Shown here one piece after another: positions 10,594 through 22,274 of a DNA stretch of 64,000 bases; within the stretch, counting starts at the first letter, position 1; every line of letters begins with the position of its first letter. Under the pieces are notes generated by a model. The model saw nothing but the letters and a program-made list of their open reading frames with translations. It made no database searches and was not told the origin of the DNA. The stretch lies in assembly GCA_035772735.1 (NCBI GenBank), contig JASDFA010000006.1, forward strand, positions 69,580,001 through 69,644,000, given 5' to 3'. Both the position numbers and the translations under genes were made by a program. This DNA comes from Datura wrightii. Taxonomy: Eukaryota; Streptophyta; Magnoliopsida; Solanales; Solanaceae.

Positions 10594-13377
10594 ATGTCAG
10601 AGCAGTGCCATCCTATCACAGGTCGGAGCTTAGATGTTGCAGCAGGGGAAGGCACCAGCAGGATGCCTCACCCTCGTTTAGAAACAGCCCGATCAGAGGG
10701 CACTACAGAGGCATCGTCCCAGCCTCCTCAGCAGTCTCCACCACGTCAGGAGCCACTTGGGGCGACATTACCTTCAGCAGTCCCTATACCGACACCTTCC
10801 GACCAGGAGGTTAGGAGTGCTGTAGTCATGTTAGCACAGATGATGGCTGCTCAGCGTCAGCCAATGCCGTCTACAGTTGCGGAGTTATCAGGAGGGCCCG
10901 TCAGTTCGAGGGTCCGAGAGTTCTTAGCCTTGAATCCCCCACAGTTTACAGGTACGGACCGGACAGAGGACCCTCAGGATTTTCTGGATCAAATGCAGAG
11001 AATCTTCAGGGTTATGCATGCCACGCCTACCGAATCAGTTGAGTTGACAGCATTCCGGTTACGGGATATCGCTGTGTTATGGTATGAAAGCTGGGAAAGG
11101 TCCCGAGGGAGAGATGTGTCCCCTCCCACCTGGTCCAGCTTTTCAGGAGCCTTTCTGGATCATTATCTTCCGCGGGAGATTCGACAGGCCCGGGTAGACC
11201 AGTTCCTACATCTGGAGCAGGGGGCCATGAGTGTCCGGGAATATTCCTTGCGGTTTGATTCCTTAGCCCGGTATGCACCGGCCTTTGTTGATACCATGGC
11301 ATCCAGAGTACATCGCTTCATCATGGGGTTGAATCCAGAATATGTTGAGACTTGTATTCCAGCCACACTACGAGAGGACATGGACATTGCTCGAGTTCAG
11401 GCATTTGCCCAGAATATTGAGGGCATCAGACAGCGACAACGGGAGATCAGAAGGGTCAATCAGGAACAGCGTCGTCGGGACAGGTCAGTTGAGTTACAGA
11501 GGGAGGCCCGGGGAGGACCCAGGCCACGATTGTTAGATAGGCCGCCCAGGCCCCCGCCTCCGCCGCAGTCGCAGGGGGGTAGATTCAGCCGCAGGGGGCA
11601 GTCAAAGACTGGTAGAGGCTCGCAGATGGCAGGTTCACCATTACAGAGGAGGGCGGAGCAGAGTAGGTATACTCCACCACTTTGCCCTATATGCAGTCGA
11701 CGCCATCCTGGAGCATGCAGGTATGGTTCCACCGCATGTTATATTTGTGGCCAAGAAGGCCATTTGATGAAAGATTGCCCAGCCAGAGGCCGAGAGGACC
11801 GAGATAGACAGGATAGGGCATCTGCAGGGTCACGAGCCACAGCATCCTCGACTGGGCGCAGGCCCTCCGTTTCAGCAGGCAGGGGTCGAGGCAGATTAGG
11901 GGCCTCCAGTGCAGGTGCGGGTCCAAGCCGCACATATGCCTTACCAGGGAGGCAAGATTCAGAAGCGTCGCCTGATGTTGTGACAGGTATGTTAACTATC
12001 TGCTCGCACCCTGCTTATGTGTTGATTGATCCAGGGTCTACTTTGTCCTACGTTACTCCATTTGTGGCACGAAAGTTTAGTATTGCACCAGAATTGTTGC
12101 AGCAGCCCTTTTTAGTATCCACGCCCGTCGGTGACTCTATTGTGGCTAGTAAAATTTACCGCGGGTGTACAGTAGAGGTTGCTGACCGTCAGACCACAGC
12201 AGATCTGGTCGAGTTAGAAATGATAGACTTCGATGCCATAATGGGTATGGATTGGTTAGTGCCGTGCTTTGCCAATGTTGAATGTTGGACCAAGACGGTC
12301 CGATTCCACTTCCCAAGAGAAACAGTGCGAGAGTGGAAGGGCAGCACCGCTACGCCAAAATGTAGGTTTATTTCCTACCTTCAGGCGAGAAAGTTGATAT
12401 CTAAGGGATGTATTTACCATCTGGTCAGAGTTCAGGATGTCCAAGCAGAATCTCCGACACTCCAGTCTGTTCCAGTGGTAAATGAATTCCCTGACATGTT
12501 TCCAGACGAGTTACCTGGTATTCCCCCAGAAAGGGAAATAGACTTTGCTATTGATTTATTACCAGGCACCCAGCCGATATCAATTCCTCCCTATCGTATG
12601 GCTCCTGCAGAACTCAGAGAATTAAAGGAGCAGTTGAAAGATTTGTTGGATAAAGGTTTCATCAGGCCGAGTACTTCACCATGGGGTGCGCCAGTCTTGT
12701 TTGTAAGGAAGAAAGATGGCTCGCTCCGAATGTGCATAGATTATCGGCAACTAAACAAAGTTACAGTAAAGAACAAGTACCCGCTCCCCAGAATTGATGA
12801 CTTATTTGATCAGTTGCAGGGAGCCAGATACTTTTCTAAGATTGACTTGTGGTCCGGATATCACCAGGTCCGAGTACGTGAGAGAGATATTCCTAAGACA
12901 GCGTTCAGGACCCAATATGGGCATTTTGAATTTCTAGTCATGTCCTTCGGGTTAACGAATGCCCCGACAGTCTTCATGGACCTGATGAACAGTATTTTCA
13001 GACCTTTCCTGGACTTGTTCGTGATAGTATTCATTGATGACATTCTGGTGTATTCTCGCTCTGAAGCAGATCACCGGACTCATTTACGGACAGTGCTCCA
13101 GATTCTCAGGGACCGTCAGCTGTATGCTAAATTTTCCAAGTGTGAATTTTGGCTTAACTCAGTGGCCTTTTTAGGGCATATCGTCTCAGATGTTGGTATA
13201 CAGGTAGACAAGCAGAAAATAGAAGCAGTTAAGTCATGGCCTAGGCCTACCACTCCAACTGAAGTTCGTAGCTTTCTGGGGTTGGCAGGATATTACAGCA
13301 GGTTTGTTGAAGGGTTCTCGACCATTGCGGCACCTCTAACCAAATTGACACAGAAAGCAGAAAGTTTCAATGGATAG
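10594..13377 (+). pseudogene. Gypsy C gag-protease-reverse transcriptase (truncated by frameshift)
   Basis: The frame is open from 10504, but the natural start is probably the ATG at 10594 (MSEQCHPITG). Residue numbers here count from 10504. A retrotransposon gag domain lies near residues 140-310 (FLALNPPQFTG to the helical QAFAQNIEG region). A proline-arginine linker and two zinc knuckles follow; the second is CYICGQEGHLMKDC at 412-425. The protease has DPGST near 509, and the RT has KKDGSLRMCIDYRQLN and FIDD at 843-846. The frame ends at a stop at 13375-13377, just after the RT thumb and connection region (FLGLAGYYSRFV). About fifteen codons earlier the family pattern moves to another frame, so a one-base deletion near 13360 caused the early stop. 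RNase H and integrase continue in the shifted frame. Confidence 0.93.
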
Positions 13378-15377
13378 AGGCATGCGAGCAGAGCTTCTAG
13401 GAACTGAAAGACAGATTAACCTCCGCCCCAGTACTGGCATTGCCGGAAGGCACCGAAGGTTATTCAGTCTATTGCGACGCGTCAGGCGTCGGGTTAGGTT
13501 GTGTGTTGATGCAGCATGGTAGAGTAATTGCATATGCTTCCAGACAGCTGAGGAAACACGAAAAGAATTATCCTACCCATGACCTGGAATTGGCCGCAGT
13601 AATCCACGCCTTAAAGATGTGGAGGCATTACCTGTACGGCGTCCATGTTGATATTTACACAGATCATAAGAGCTTACAGTATATTTTTACTCAGAGGGAG
13701 TTGAATCTACGGCAACGCCGCTGGTTGGAACTGTTAAAAGATTATGATGTGAATATTCTATACCACCCCGGAAAAGCTAATGTTGTAGCAGATGCCCTGA
13801 GCCGTAAGTCAATGGGAAGTTTGACGTATTTACGACCTGAGAAGCGGAAGTTAGCCAAAGAAATTCATCAGTTAGCTGGTTTAGCCGTTCGAGTAATGGA
13901 AACAGAAAATAATAGAGCAGTAATTCAGAATTTTGCTATGTCATCATTAGTCACAGAGGTAAAGGAACGACAGTACGAGGATCCTGATTTGGTCCAACTC
14001 AGAGATAGAATTCAGAGAGGTAAGGAGTCAGATTTTCAGATAACTGAGGATGATGTGCTACGCTGTAAGGGCCGCCTCTGTGTCCTGAATGTTTCAGGGC
14101 TTCGCGGGCGGATCATGCATGAGGTACATTATGCTCGCTATTCCCTCCATCCAGGAGCGACCAAAATGTACCACGACATCAGAGACATCTACTGGTGGCC
14201 AGGTTTGAAAGCTGAGATAGCCGAATTTGTATCTAGATGTTCTAATTGTCAGCAGGTGAAAGCAGAGCACCAGAAGCCAGGCGGTTTGATGCAAGATATA
14301 ACGGTGCCTATGTGGAAATGGGAAGCGATAAACATGGACTTTGTAACAGGGTTACCCCGTACTAGACGCAGAAATGATTCCATTTGGGTAATAGTTGACA
14401 GGCTGACAAAATCAGCTCATTTCCTGCCAGTAAGGGCTACCTTTTCAGCTGAGGATTATGCCGAATTATATATCAGAGAAATAGTTAGATTGCATGGAGT
14501 GCCGGTATCCATCATTTCAGATAGGGAAGCACAATTCACATCTAGATTCTGGCAGTCGTTTCAGAAAGGTTTGGGAACGCAGATTAACTTGAGCACAGCA
14601 TTCCATCCTCAGACAGATGGGCAGGCTGAACGTACAATTCAGACGCTCGAAGATATGCTACGAGCGTGTGTGCTAGATTTTGGGGGTAGCTGGGATGAGC
14701 ATCTTTCGTTAATTGAATGTGCTTATAATAACAGCTACCATTCAGCTATTCAGATGGCGCCTTTCGAGGCATTATACGGGCGAAAATGCAGGTCGCTGAT
14801 TGGTTGGTTTGAAATAGGAGAATCAGCATTGGTTGGCCCAGACATTGTTCGGCAGTCAGAGGAGAAGGTAAAGCTTATCCGAGAACGTTTACTGACTACT
14901 CAGAGCCGCCAGAAGACTTATGCAGACGTGCGGCGCAAAAATCTAGAATTTGCGGTAAATGACTGGGTATATCTGAAAGTGTCTCCGATGAAAGGGGTAA
15001 TGAGGTTTGGCAAGGAAGGCAAGCTTAGCCCGAGATTCATTGGGCCATATCAGATTCGGCGAAGAATAGGCCGAGTTGCATACGAATTAAACTTGCCTCC
15101 AGAGTTAGCATCTGTTCACCCAGTATTCCATGTCTCTATGTTGAGGAAGTTCGTAGGGGACCCTTCTACAGTAGTTTCAGTTCAGGATGTCCAGGTCACA
15201 GAAGAATTAGCATATGAAGAGGTTCCCGTGGCTATCTTAGATAGACAGATTCGCAGGTTGAGGACTAAAGATGTTGCATCTGTCAAAGTATTGTGGCGTA
15301 ACAGGAACCGTGAGGAAATGACGTGGGAAGCTGAAGAAGATATGAAAGCCAAATACCCTCACCTATTTCAGGCCTAG
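13362..15377 (+). pseudogene. Gypsy C RNase H, integrase and chromodomain-like tail
   Basis: This is the second part of the polyprotein in the shifted frame. An in-frame TAG at 13398-13400 breaks its beginning; an ATG-initiated ORF runs 13440-15377 (645 codons). RNase H shows YCDASG near residue 13, DLELAA and TDHKSLQ. The integrase has the HHCC zinc region (HEVHY, LHPG, CSNCQQ) and an intact DD35E core: D300 in NMDFV, D361 in ISDRE and E397 in QAERT. The tail has the EVPVAILDRQIRRLR and KVLWRNR blocks, the chromodomain-like end of Tekay-type elements, finishing YPHLFQA. The catalytic residues look intact; the damage is confined to the RT-RNase H junction. Confidence 0.93.
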
Positions 15378-15639
15378 TCAGGCGACAGGTATGTTCGTAT
15401 TGTTACTTATGCAGTACCTTATAGTTGTATGTGTGTGAATGAGAAAGATTGATATTTAGTTATCTAGTGGATCCTAGAATATTACGTGCAGTGCCTGTGT
15501 TGGACTTTTCTGCATTTCAGGTTTTTGCTATAGTCCATATTACAGGGGAAACTCTGCCGAAATTTTTCTAGAAAGTAAGTAAGTAGTCCTCTAGATCACA
15601 GTGTACATTCGAGGATGAATGTTCTTAAGGGGGGGAGAA
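15378..15639 (+). other. Gypsy C 3' untranslated region and polypurine tract
   Basis: A short noncoding stretch follows the polyprotein. It contains CATTCGAGGATGAATG, seen at the same place in related elements here (compare 29061-29077), and ends in the polypurine tract AAGGGGGGGAGAA at 15627-15639, directly against the 3' LTR. Confidence 0.9.
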
Positions 15640-18220
15640 TGTTATACCCCGTAGAATTCCCGGCACCTAAATGACCTATTCGCATGTGGTTAAGCATATT
15701 TGAAGGCCATACGTGCTGGAGAAAGGCCCGGGAAAAGATCGGACGAGAAACCTGTCGAACCATCACGGAAGGAGCCGAGGCAGAGCCCCTTCGCGATGGC
15801 AGTGTGTCACGGAGGAGAGGCCTCCGTGTTGGCTCCGTGACACGTTGGCCTTGTCCAGGCCCAAGTATATAAAGCCCACTTCGGGCTTAAAACATTTAAA
15901 CACTTAAGAAATTCCAGAAAACAAAGGGCAAACGTAGAGAAGGGAAAAGGATAGAAGAAATAATATAATTTTCGTCCGATTACGCCGCTAAACGTTGTCC
16001 AAACTCAAATTAACTCCAGATACTGAGGTATTTAGCAGCAGAAAGCATTCCTATGGATTCAGTTTCGTGAAATACGGCCGATGAATCGTCGAGCCACCGA
16101 GCTAAGGTAAGTGGTATTGCTCTAAACTAGTGTCTATGTGTTCCTAGCTGTGAAGTGAATATTTCTCCCTTCTGGACCGCTGAAAAATAGCGAGTTTTCG
16201 ACCGTCTTTTGATAAGCCTAAGTTTAGGCTATAAACTATATCGAAAGTGACGTTGTCTTTTAAAGTAAAGCTGTATTTAGTATTAATTGACATATTTATG
16301 AATGCAGTTGGGAGAAAATAGTTGAAGTACCGGCCGAGTCTCGTCCGACAGACGAATAATTCAAGGATAAGGTATGTAAAGTTAGTTTCCTCGGCAAGTT
16401 AGTAATCTTGGTACAGTACAGTAATTTAAAGGCCGATATAATATTTAGAAGCTATGTTGACGTTTATTATGAATGATGGTACGATATAAGAAACGTTATG
16501 TTATGTTCAGCGCGAGACTTGCTAGCACGATATAAATTCTAATACAAGCATCAGAGACTGCACAGCATGCTCAGTATGTGATATAATGCGGAATGTTAGG
16601 GTATCATTGTATTCAGTTAAAGCCTAGTAAAGCAATGTAATATCCGTAAGATATCTCAGAGATAGAACGACAAGTTAAAATGAATCTAGAAAGCATATTA
16701 GAACTAGTAAATCATGTTACTATAGAAACTCAGTATACAACATAGTTTCAGTAGAAATACTATATCCTGTTCAGTATTAGCCCCAGAACAGTATGGCAGG
16801 AGACTATATTCATATGTATATATTTACCAGCCTCAGCACGTATTAAATACGTACAGATTACTATTACTAGTTCAGCATGTAATATATACGATACTTTATC
16901 CCTATTAGCCTCAGCATGTGAGATATGCAGACAGTATTGCTAGTTGAGACCATTGTATTGTTTGGGGTTGGACTACCTAGCATCCATGACCGCCCCAGGG
17001 TTGATAGCTGTATTGACTCGTCCACCAGAGGATGAGGATACGTCGCTCTACGGAGTGGCATGCCGTCCCACAGGGGACGAAGATGGGATGCCAGTTTTCC
17101 CCATATTATGCCTTGGTCGGCTTTGATACACCCCTGTCGAGCGGATACGCTCGGGTGTTGATTCAGGAGTCCTTTGGACTCAGGTACAGTTATAGTCAGG
17201 GGCTCAGCGAGCCCAAGTGCATACCCAGAGAACCGGCAAGATGTTTACAGGGTTTATAGGAGATGGGATGACCGGGGTAGGGGTGTAGATTCCGTGCTGG
17301 TTGTACCTCCCGGCTTATGGGGGCCGGGTAAGGTTTGTGTGTGCTATGTTATGTTATGTTATGTTATGCCATGTCACGTTAGATACGAGTAGATCAGCAG
17401 TTGAGTGATACGTCTCCAGGTACGACCCCTATTTCCTTTCCGTATAAGTGAGAGAAGGTATGACTTACATTATCAGACAGTTAATCTAATTCTTCTTACA
17501 TCAGTTTCATCAGTTACATTGTTGTTTTCAAGATTTTGCTTTCAGTTATTACTTTACCTACTCAGTACTAGCGGTACTGACGCCCGGTGGGGCGCTGCAT
17601 TACTTTCCTGCAGGTACTCATAGACGAGCAGGCGATACTACGTGATTCCTGTTAGCGATCGAGTATTCAGCTCCTGTCATCCGGAGACTGAATTCCAGAG
17701 GTGTATTTCAGTTTCTTTTGTTGTATAGTACGGGTAGGTCGGGGCCCTGTCCTGATCATTTCTATTGCTATTCCTAGAGGCTTGCAGTCTGTATATATCT
17801 CCCTGTGGTCAGATGAGCCGGTCGTGTGAGGCCGTGCAGTTGTATAGCTGTTAGTACTCTTTCTTTCTTTTATGTTGGCCGTGTGGGGCCATAGTTTGCC
17901 AGTAGTGGTGACCTTGCCGGTCACGTAGCTTTCTAGTACTTCATGATTGAGTTATAGATAACTAGACAGTATGGTGGCCTTGTCAGCCCGCATAGGTTTC
18001 CCTATATTGACATGTTTCTGGTCAGCTGTTAGTATAGGTACATGAGGCTATAGGCCAATGGGCCGGGGGCTGTGTTTACAGCCGTTATATAGCCCTTCGT
18101 TTTCAGAAATGTGAGCTAGAGCCAGCCAGGCACCAGATGTGCCCAGGCTTAGCAGTCCAGCAGTTCAGGTCCTAGTAGGGCACCAGGTGCCAGTCATACC
18201 CCCCAAGGTGGGGTGTGACA
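15640..18220 (+). repeat. 3' LTR of gypsy C
   Basis: Begins TGTTATACCCCG and ends GGGGTGTGACA, 2,581 bp, collinear with the 5' LTR at about 97-98% by eye. It retains TATATAAA at 15865-15872, so any transcript from it would read into the copia A gag in antisense. Confidence 0.95.
15865..15872 (+). promoter_or_regulatory. TATA box in the 3' LTR of gypsy C
   Basis: TATATAAA in the context CCAAG...GCCCAC, the intact version of the 5' LTR site. Confidence 0.6.
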
Positions 18221-18225
18221 TCTTC
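18221..18225. other. Target-site duplication, right copy (TCTTC)
   Basis: Matches 7794-7798 exactly and restores the copia A gag frame on the minus strand. Confidence 0.95.
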
Positions 18226-19072
18226 GATAACACTGGGCAGCTTTGTGACCAAGTTTCCCACAGAAAAAACAAGGTCCCTTTGATTTTTTAATTTGACTCT
18301 CCGGCTTATTGAAGTGATTTTTCTTCTTCACATATTTCTTTTTTGGGAATTTCTTCTGTTTTCCTTTGAACCTATCTATCACAACAGTACCAGAAGATTC
18401 CACAAAGTTAGCTTTAGAAGAATTAAGAGAAAGGGCTTCCATCTTATCTTTGAGACGGTTTGCCTTTTCAGTCCTCATGTGACTGATTAGCTCCTGGAGA
18501 GTCAAATTCTTTTTCTTATGCTTCAATTGATTTCTGTAATCACTCCAAGATGGTGGGAATTTTTCAAGTAGAACATTGGCCTGAAAAATCTCACACATCT
18601 TCATTTCCTCATTGAGAGCATCCGCGGTCAAGTTCTCATATTCGTGAACTTGTTTCATGATTGGCTTATTGTACATCATCTGGAACTTAATCCACTGTCC
18701 AACAACATATTTTTTCTTTCCTGCATCATCAACACCATATTTCATTTCTAAATTGTCCCATATTTCCTTCACAGATTTATAAGTTACAAATAAATCAAAC
18801 AAAAGATTAGTCATATAATTTAGCAAATGTCCTCTAATAGTTTTGTTATCCTTTTCGAACTTCTTTTTACTAGCATCATCAACAATCACAATAGTGCTAG
18901 AACCAGTAGTAGTGTAAGAACCATCACTAGGAGGTTCGTTAGACAAAACATAATCAACTTTGAATTATTCAAAGAAAATGAGAAGTTTCTGTGACCGATG
19001 TTTAAAATTATTTTTGTCCAAAGGCTCAAGCTTTGACAGATCAGAAAAAGTTTTGTTCAAGGAAATAGTCAT
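18226..19072 (-). pseudogene. Copia A gag
   Basis: The natural start appears to be the minus-strand ATG at 19070-19072 (MTISLNKTFSDLSKLEP), earlier than the longest open stretch suggests. The frame meets a TAA at 18965-18967, then continues in the same frame as a UBN2-type copia gag (KDNKTIRGHLLNYM, YENLTADALNEEMK, LLEKFPPSW) to a CCHC zinc knuckle CFFCGKLGHKAAQC at 18230-18271. It is cut by the gypsy insertion immediately after CYRR. Besides the insertion, the single nonsense codon is the only break seen in this part. Confidence 0.88.
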
Positions 19073-19106
19073 TTATCAATATTGTATTCGGAAATCGTTT
19101 TCAAAT

Positions 19107-19744
19107 TGTAGGAAAAAATACTACAATATTGATATAGAACATGAATTAATACAAAGGTAAACAACTTAATTCAAATACTATGTCGTGGCACGCCACTGCC
19201 TTGAAAGCAATTTCGGCCCGACTCCGATGCAAATCATTAAGGTCGGTCATTCCCCAAGATTTTACAGCTCTTCCAAACACGTGCACTCATGGCTGGAAGT
19301 TTCAAGTTGCACAAGTACAATTACCTAGAAATTCACAAAGAAAGAAAGTCTACAAAAGAATATAAATATTCTAGAAAGAAAGTCAATTAAGGAGATAATA
19401 TTTCTTTCTATGTATGTGTGTGTTTTTCATAAAGAAAAGAAATCTAAATATATAGGTATAGGAAATAGAACGTTATAGTAGGAAATGAAATAACTCATCA
19501 GTTAAAAATATAATGCCTGAAAACATTTTCTTTATCCTTCTTCTATTAAGTCATACGTTATAATTCTCACAAACAATTCAAAGAATGAATATGGTACTTT
19601 AAATGTTTGACACAATCAATTTTAGAGAATGAATGTGGTAACTTTCACTTTGCATTCTCATCTCCACAATCAATTCTAGAAAGATGAATGCAGTAAAAAA
19701 AAAATTTTCTTTGCATTCTTATTCGTTAATAGAAAATGCCAACA
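19107..19744 (-). repeat. 5' LTR of copia A
   Basis: Plus strand begins TGTAGGAAAAAA and ends AATGCCAACA, collinear with 3546-4184. The gag ATG lies only about 35 bases inside it, so the leader is unusually short and I see no standard primer site. Confidence 0.87.
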
Positions 19745-20334
19745 AATATTTCTCTTCATTTTCTTGTATTTTACAAAAATAATTTTACAAGCAAGACAAA
19801 CATATTTGCCTCCCAATATAGGTCAACATGCTTCATGATTATATGTATTGTAGTAATGATTCGGTATGATTTATAAGTAATCTATCATATTAACTAGGTT
19901 AAACATAACATAAAGTCGTATTACTTTTTCATGGTTTGCATGTCAAACTTATGATATATATATATATATTTTTTTTCTCTTCTTTTGATAGTCGTTTATG
20001 GTACCTCAGAAACTAATAACGCTCTCCATTTACTTTTACTTGTTTACTATATTAAAAATAGATTTTCACTTTTACTTGTCTACTTTAACATATCAAGAGA
20101 AAAATTACTATATTAAAAATAGATTTTCACTTTTACTTGTCTACTTTAACATATCAAGAGAAAAAAATTTCACTATTTTACCCATAACATTAATTACTTA
20201 TTCCGAATCATTTTTTAAATCCATTAAGACTATATTATCCCCTTAATCACTTGCTTAGACAAAGGGTAGTGGAAAAATAGGATTGCGTTGCCTTATTCCT
20301 CTCCTGCCTTGACTATTACCATGTACTCTACCAT
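19745..20334. other. AT-rich DNA, no gene seen
   Basis: Holds a short TA repeat near 19956-19972 and the tandem duplication listed separately. No coding signal on either strand. Confidence 0.6.
20046..20167. repeat. Two-copy tandem repeat, 61-bp unit
   Basis: The unit starting ACTATATTAAAAATAG occurs at 20046 and again at 20107 with near-identical sequence, including CTACTTTAACATATCAAGAG. It looks like a local duplication in AT-rich DNA. Confidence 0.9.
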
Positions 20335-21122
20335 TAAGTGCTATTTTGTATTGTGTTGTTGTAACACACTGCATAACCCATCTTATGAATTTTAATTTGG
20401 GGAAAGTTCAAAGTTATCAGCATCTCCTCTGTAAATTCCCACTTCACCGAGTCATATGCCAATCTCAAGGAGATAACTTTGTGTTGTATTCTTCCTTTTG
20501 TATAAACTAATCAGGCGGTCCTGACATATCAAGATGTTCTAAATTAACTATAATTCTACCTTCTACAAATTCACTCATCGTTCTCAGACACTATATATCT
20601 CTAGAAGGACTGGTTTCACTCTGTAGCACAAGATTTTAGAGATCAACTTATATGTGGTGTTACAACATGCAATAGATCTGTAATCCTCTACCTCTTCTAC
20701 ATGATTAACTTTTGGTATTAAGGTGATAAGATTATTAATCACCACCTTCAGTAATTTTCCTGATCTAAAGAAAATTCAGTATTGCTGCTATAACATCTAC
20801 CCAATAACATCCCAACTATTTTTATAAAATTGACTTCCATATCCATCTAGACCTGGTGACCTATCTCCTTTTATTGCCCACAATGCCTTTTTAACTTCCT
20901 CCTCACTAATATCATGTGTAAATACTCCTGTTCATCCTATAATATTGGTCCCAATTAACCAGGTCACTACAAACACTGTCTCTTTTTATGAAAGCCTCCA
21001 CTATCTCCTCTGGATCATTCTCTGTTTGTTGTTCTTTATCTTTTATAGAGAATACGCTATTAGATTTAGAGTTCCTCCTAATTTGCATCATTGCATGAAC
21101 GAATTTGGTGTTAACATCTCCT
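20335..21122 (-). pseudogene. L1-type LINE reverse transcriptase fragment
   Basis: Minus-strand translation gives a LINE ORF2 piece. The open part 20912-21133 has GDVNTKFVHAMMQIRRN, the linker before the RT of plant L1 elements. Further left, broken by stops, come WAIKGDRSPGLDGYGSQFYK (the S-P-G-x-D-G block) and LAYDSVKWEF, equal to RT motif A. Its 5' side stops at the left LTR of copia B, its 3' side fades out near 20335, and neither a poly-A tail nor target duplications are visible. Confidence 0.8.
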
Positions 21123-22274
21123 TGTGAGAACATGCGCAGCTAGCATAATGGGATCAACAAACTTATATGAATCACTAGATAACAAAAATGAATAAGATTA
21201 TACATTACTAACCTCTCGAAGTTTTCACACAAGACGACCAACTCGCTCTCCAGGTCTATGGTCTTCTGCTATAGCCTCAGAAATCTCCGAGTAGGGAATA
21301 CTTGTGTGGGAAAGTACTGCTTTTTAGAAAAGGTTTAATTTTTCTTGGAGGAAGAGGACCTATTTATAGTCACGTTTAGGGTATAAAACCCTAATTCCAA
21401 AACGTATAGCATTCCCTCTTTCCAAGTTTTCCACACATTTTTTAGGCTATTGCAATCCCAAAACGTGTTCAACTCACCTTACTAGAAGTTTTCCAAAATC
21501 TTGTAGGATTTTACTACTAGAAAATAGGTTTCTTCCTTTTCCAAGTTGTTTAATTAATTAGGTATAGCAGGGATCACAAATTTAATTAATGAGACTTTCA
21601 ATTATGGTATTAATTCGCAAAATGAATAAATTAATCTACTATAGTAAATCACTGATTATTTCACTAAAAATCTGTAATTGCACTCCTCGATATAATTTCA
21701 AAATCGTCCATTAAATCTTATTTAACTCCCCTTGTTAAGATTACAGATACCAACCAATCGAATTAAATTTTTGAATACTTAATTCATCGATTTAATCCTT
21801 TATTCAAACACTCAACTTATTTCATGTGATAGATACAGAATCCATCTGCAGGGTTTTCACACCAAAACTTATAAGCAATCATAAAGGGGTATCATCAATC
21901 TCAAGGCCCAGTCTGGATTCTATCAACTAACTATTATTTCACAAATATCATTTGTCATCATCCAACCTATCAGGAACATTTTAACTCGCGAAATAGTTTC
22001 ACCCTTTAATAGATCAAAACAACAAGCAAATCACATCGATCATAATAATTATATCAATATTAAAAGTATAAGTACATTTAATAATCTAGAGAATTTATTT
22101 TATTAAGTCAGATAAAATACTTATCTCTACTTGGTTCGTTTAATACATACAAAATGTACTAGCACAAGAAGTTAGAATAATACCATTCCCATAATCAAGA
22201 TAAATTATATTAAATCTTGTGTTACAATCGTACCGATGAGTTTGTCCAATTTTCATCTTAGATTGTGAACATAT
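21123..22274 (-). repeat. Copia B 3' LTR, distal part
   Basis: Starts TGTGAGAACATG and is collinear with 40828-41970, sharing GCATAATGGGATC, CGCTCTCCA and the CTCACCTT...CTAGAAGTT blocks. It is interrupted at 22274 by a solo gypsy LTR; the remainder continues at 25418. Confidence 0.87.
22270..22274. other. Target-site duplication CATAT (left copy)
   Basis: CATAT before the solo LTR is repeated exactly at 25413-25417 after it. Confidence 0.93.

Larger units (their letters stand above)
7799..18220 (+). mobile_element. Ty3/gypsy chromovirus C (Tekay/Del-like), nested in copia A
   Basis: A complete LTR-to-LTR element of 10,422 bp: 5' LTR 7799-10380, tRNA-Met primer site 10385-10396, gag-PR-RT, RNase H-integrase-chromodomain-like tail, polypurine tract 15627-15639, 3' LTR 15640-18220, and a perfect TCTTC duplication. 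The RT-RNase H-INT order is gypsy type. Long LTRs and a chromodomain-like C terminus suggest the Tekay/Del lineage. By eye the LTRs differ at about 60 of 2,581 positions, mostly transitions; at the often-used 1.3e-8 substitutions per site per year that is about one million years, an inference only. The polyprotein is broken near 13360 and at 13398, so this copy cannot move by itself. Confidence 0.95.
3546..19744 (-). mobile_element. Ty1/copia LTR retrotransposon A (minus strand), split by a nested gypsy element
   Basis: Two related ~640-bp LTRs (3546-4184 and 19107-19744, TG...CA on either strand) enclose a minus-strand gag and a PR-INT-RT-RNase H remnant, which is the copia order. A 10.4-kb gypsy element (7799-18220) sits between gag and protease; without it the copia element is about 5.8 kb. 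By eye the LTRs differ at roughly 8-10% of positions plus small indels. Target flanks TATAT (left) and AATAT (right) agree at four of five bases. The polyprotein carries many stops and frameshifts, so the copy is old and inactive. 4195-4681 is 3' noncoding sequence. No clear tRNA-Met primer site is seen inside the right LTR. Confidence 0.9.
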
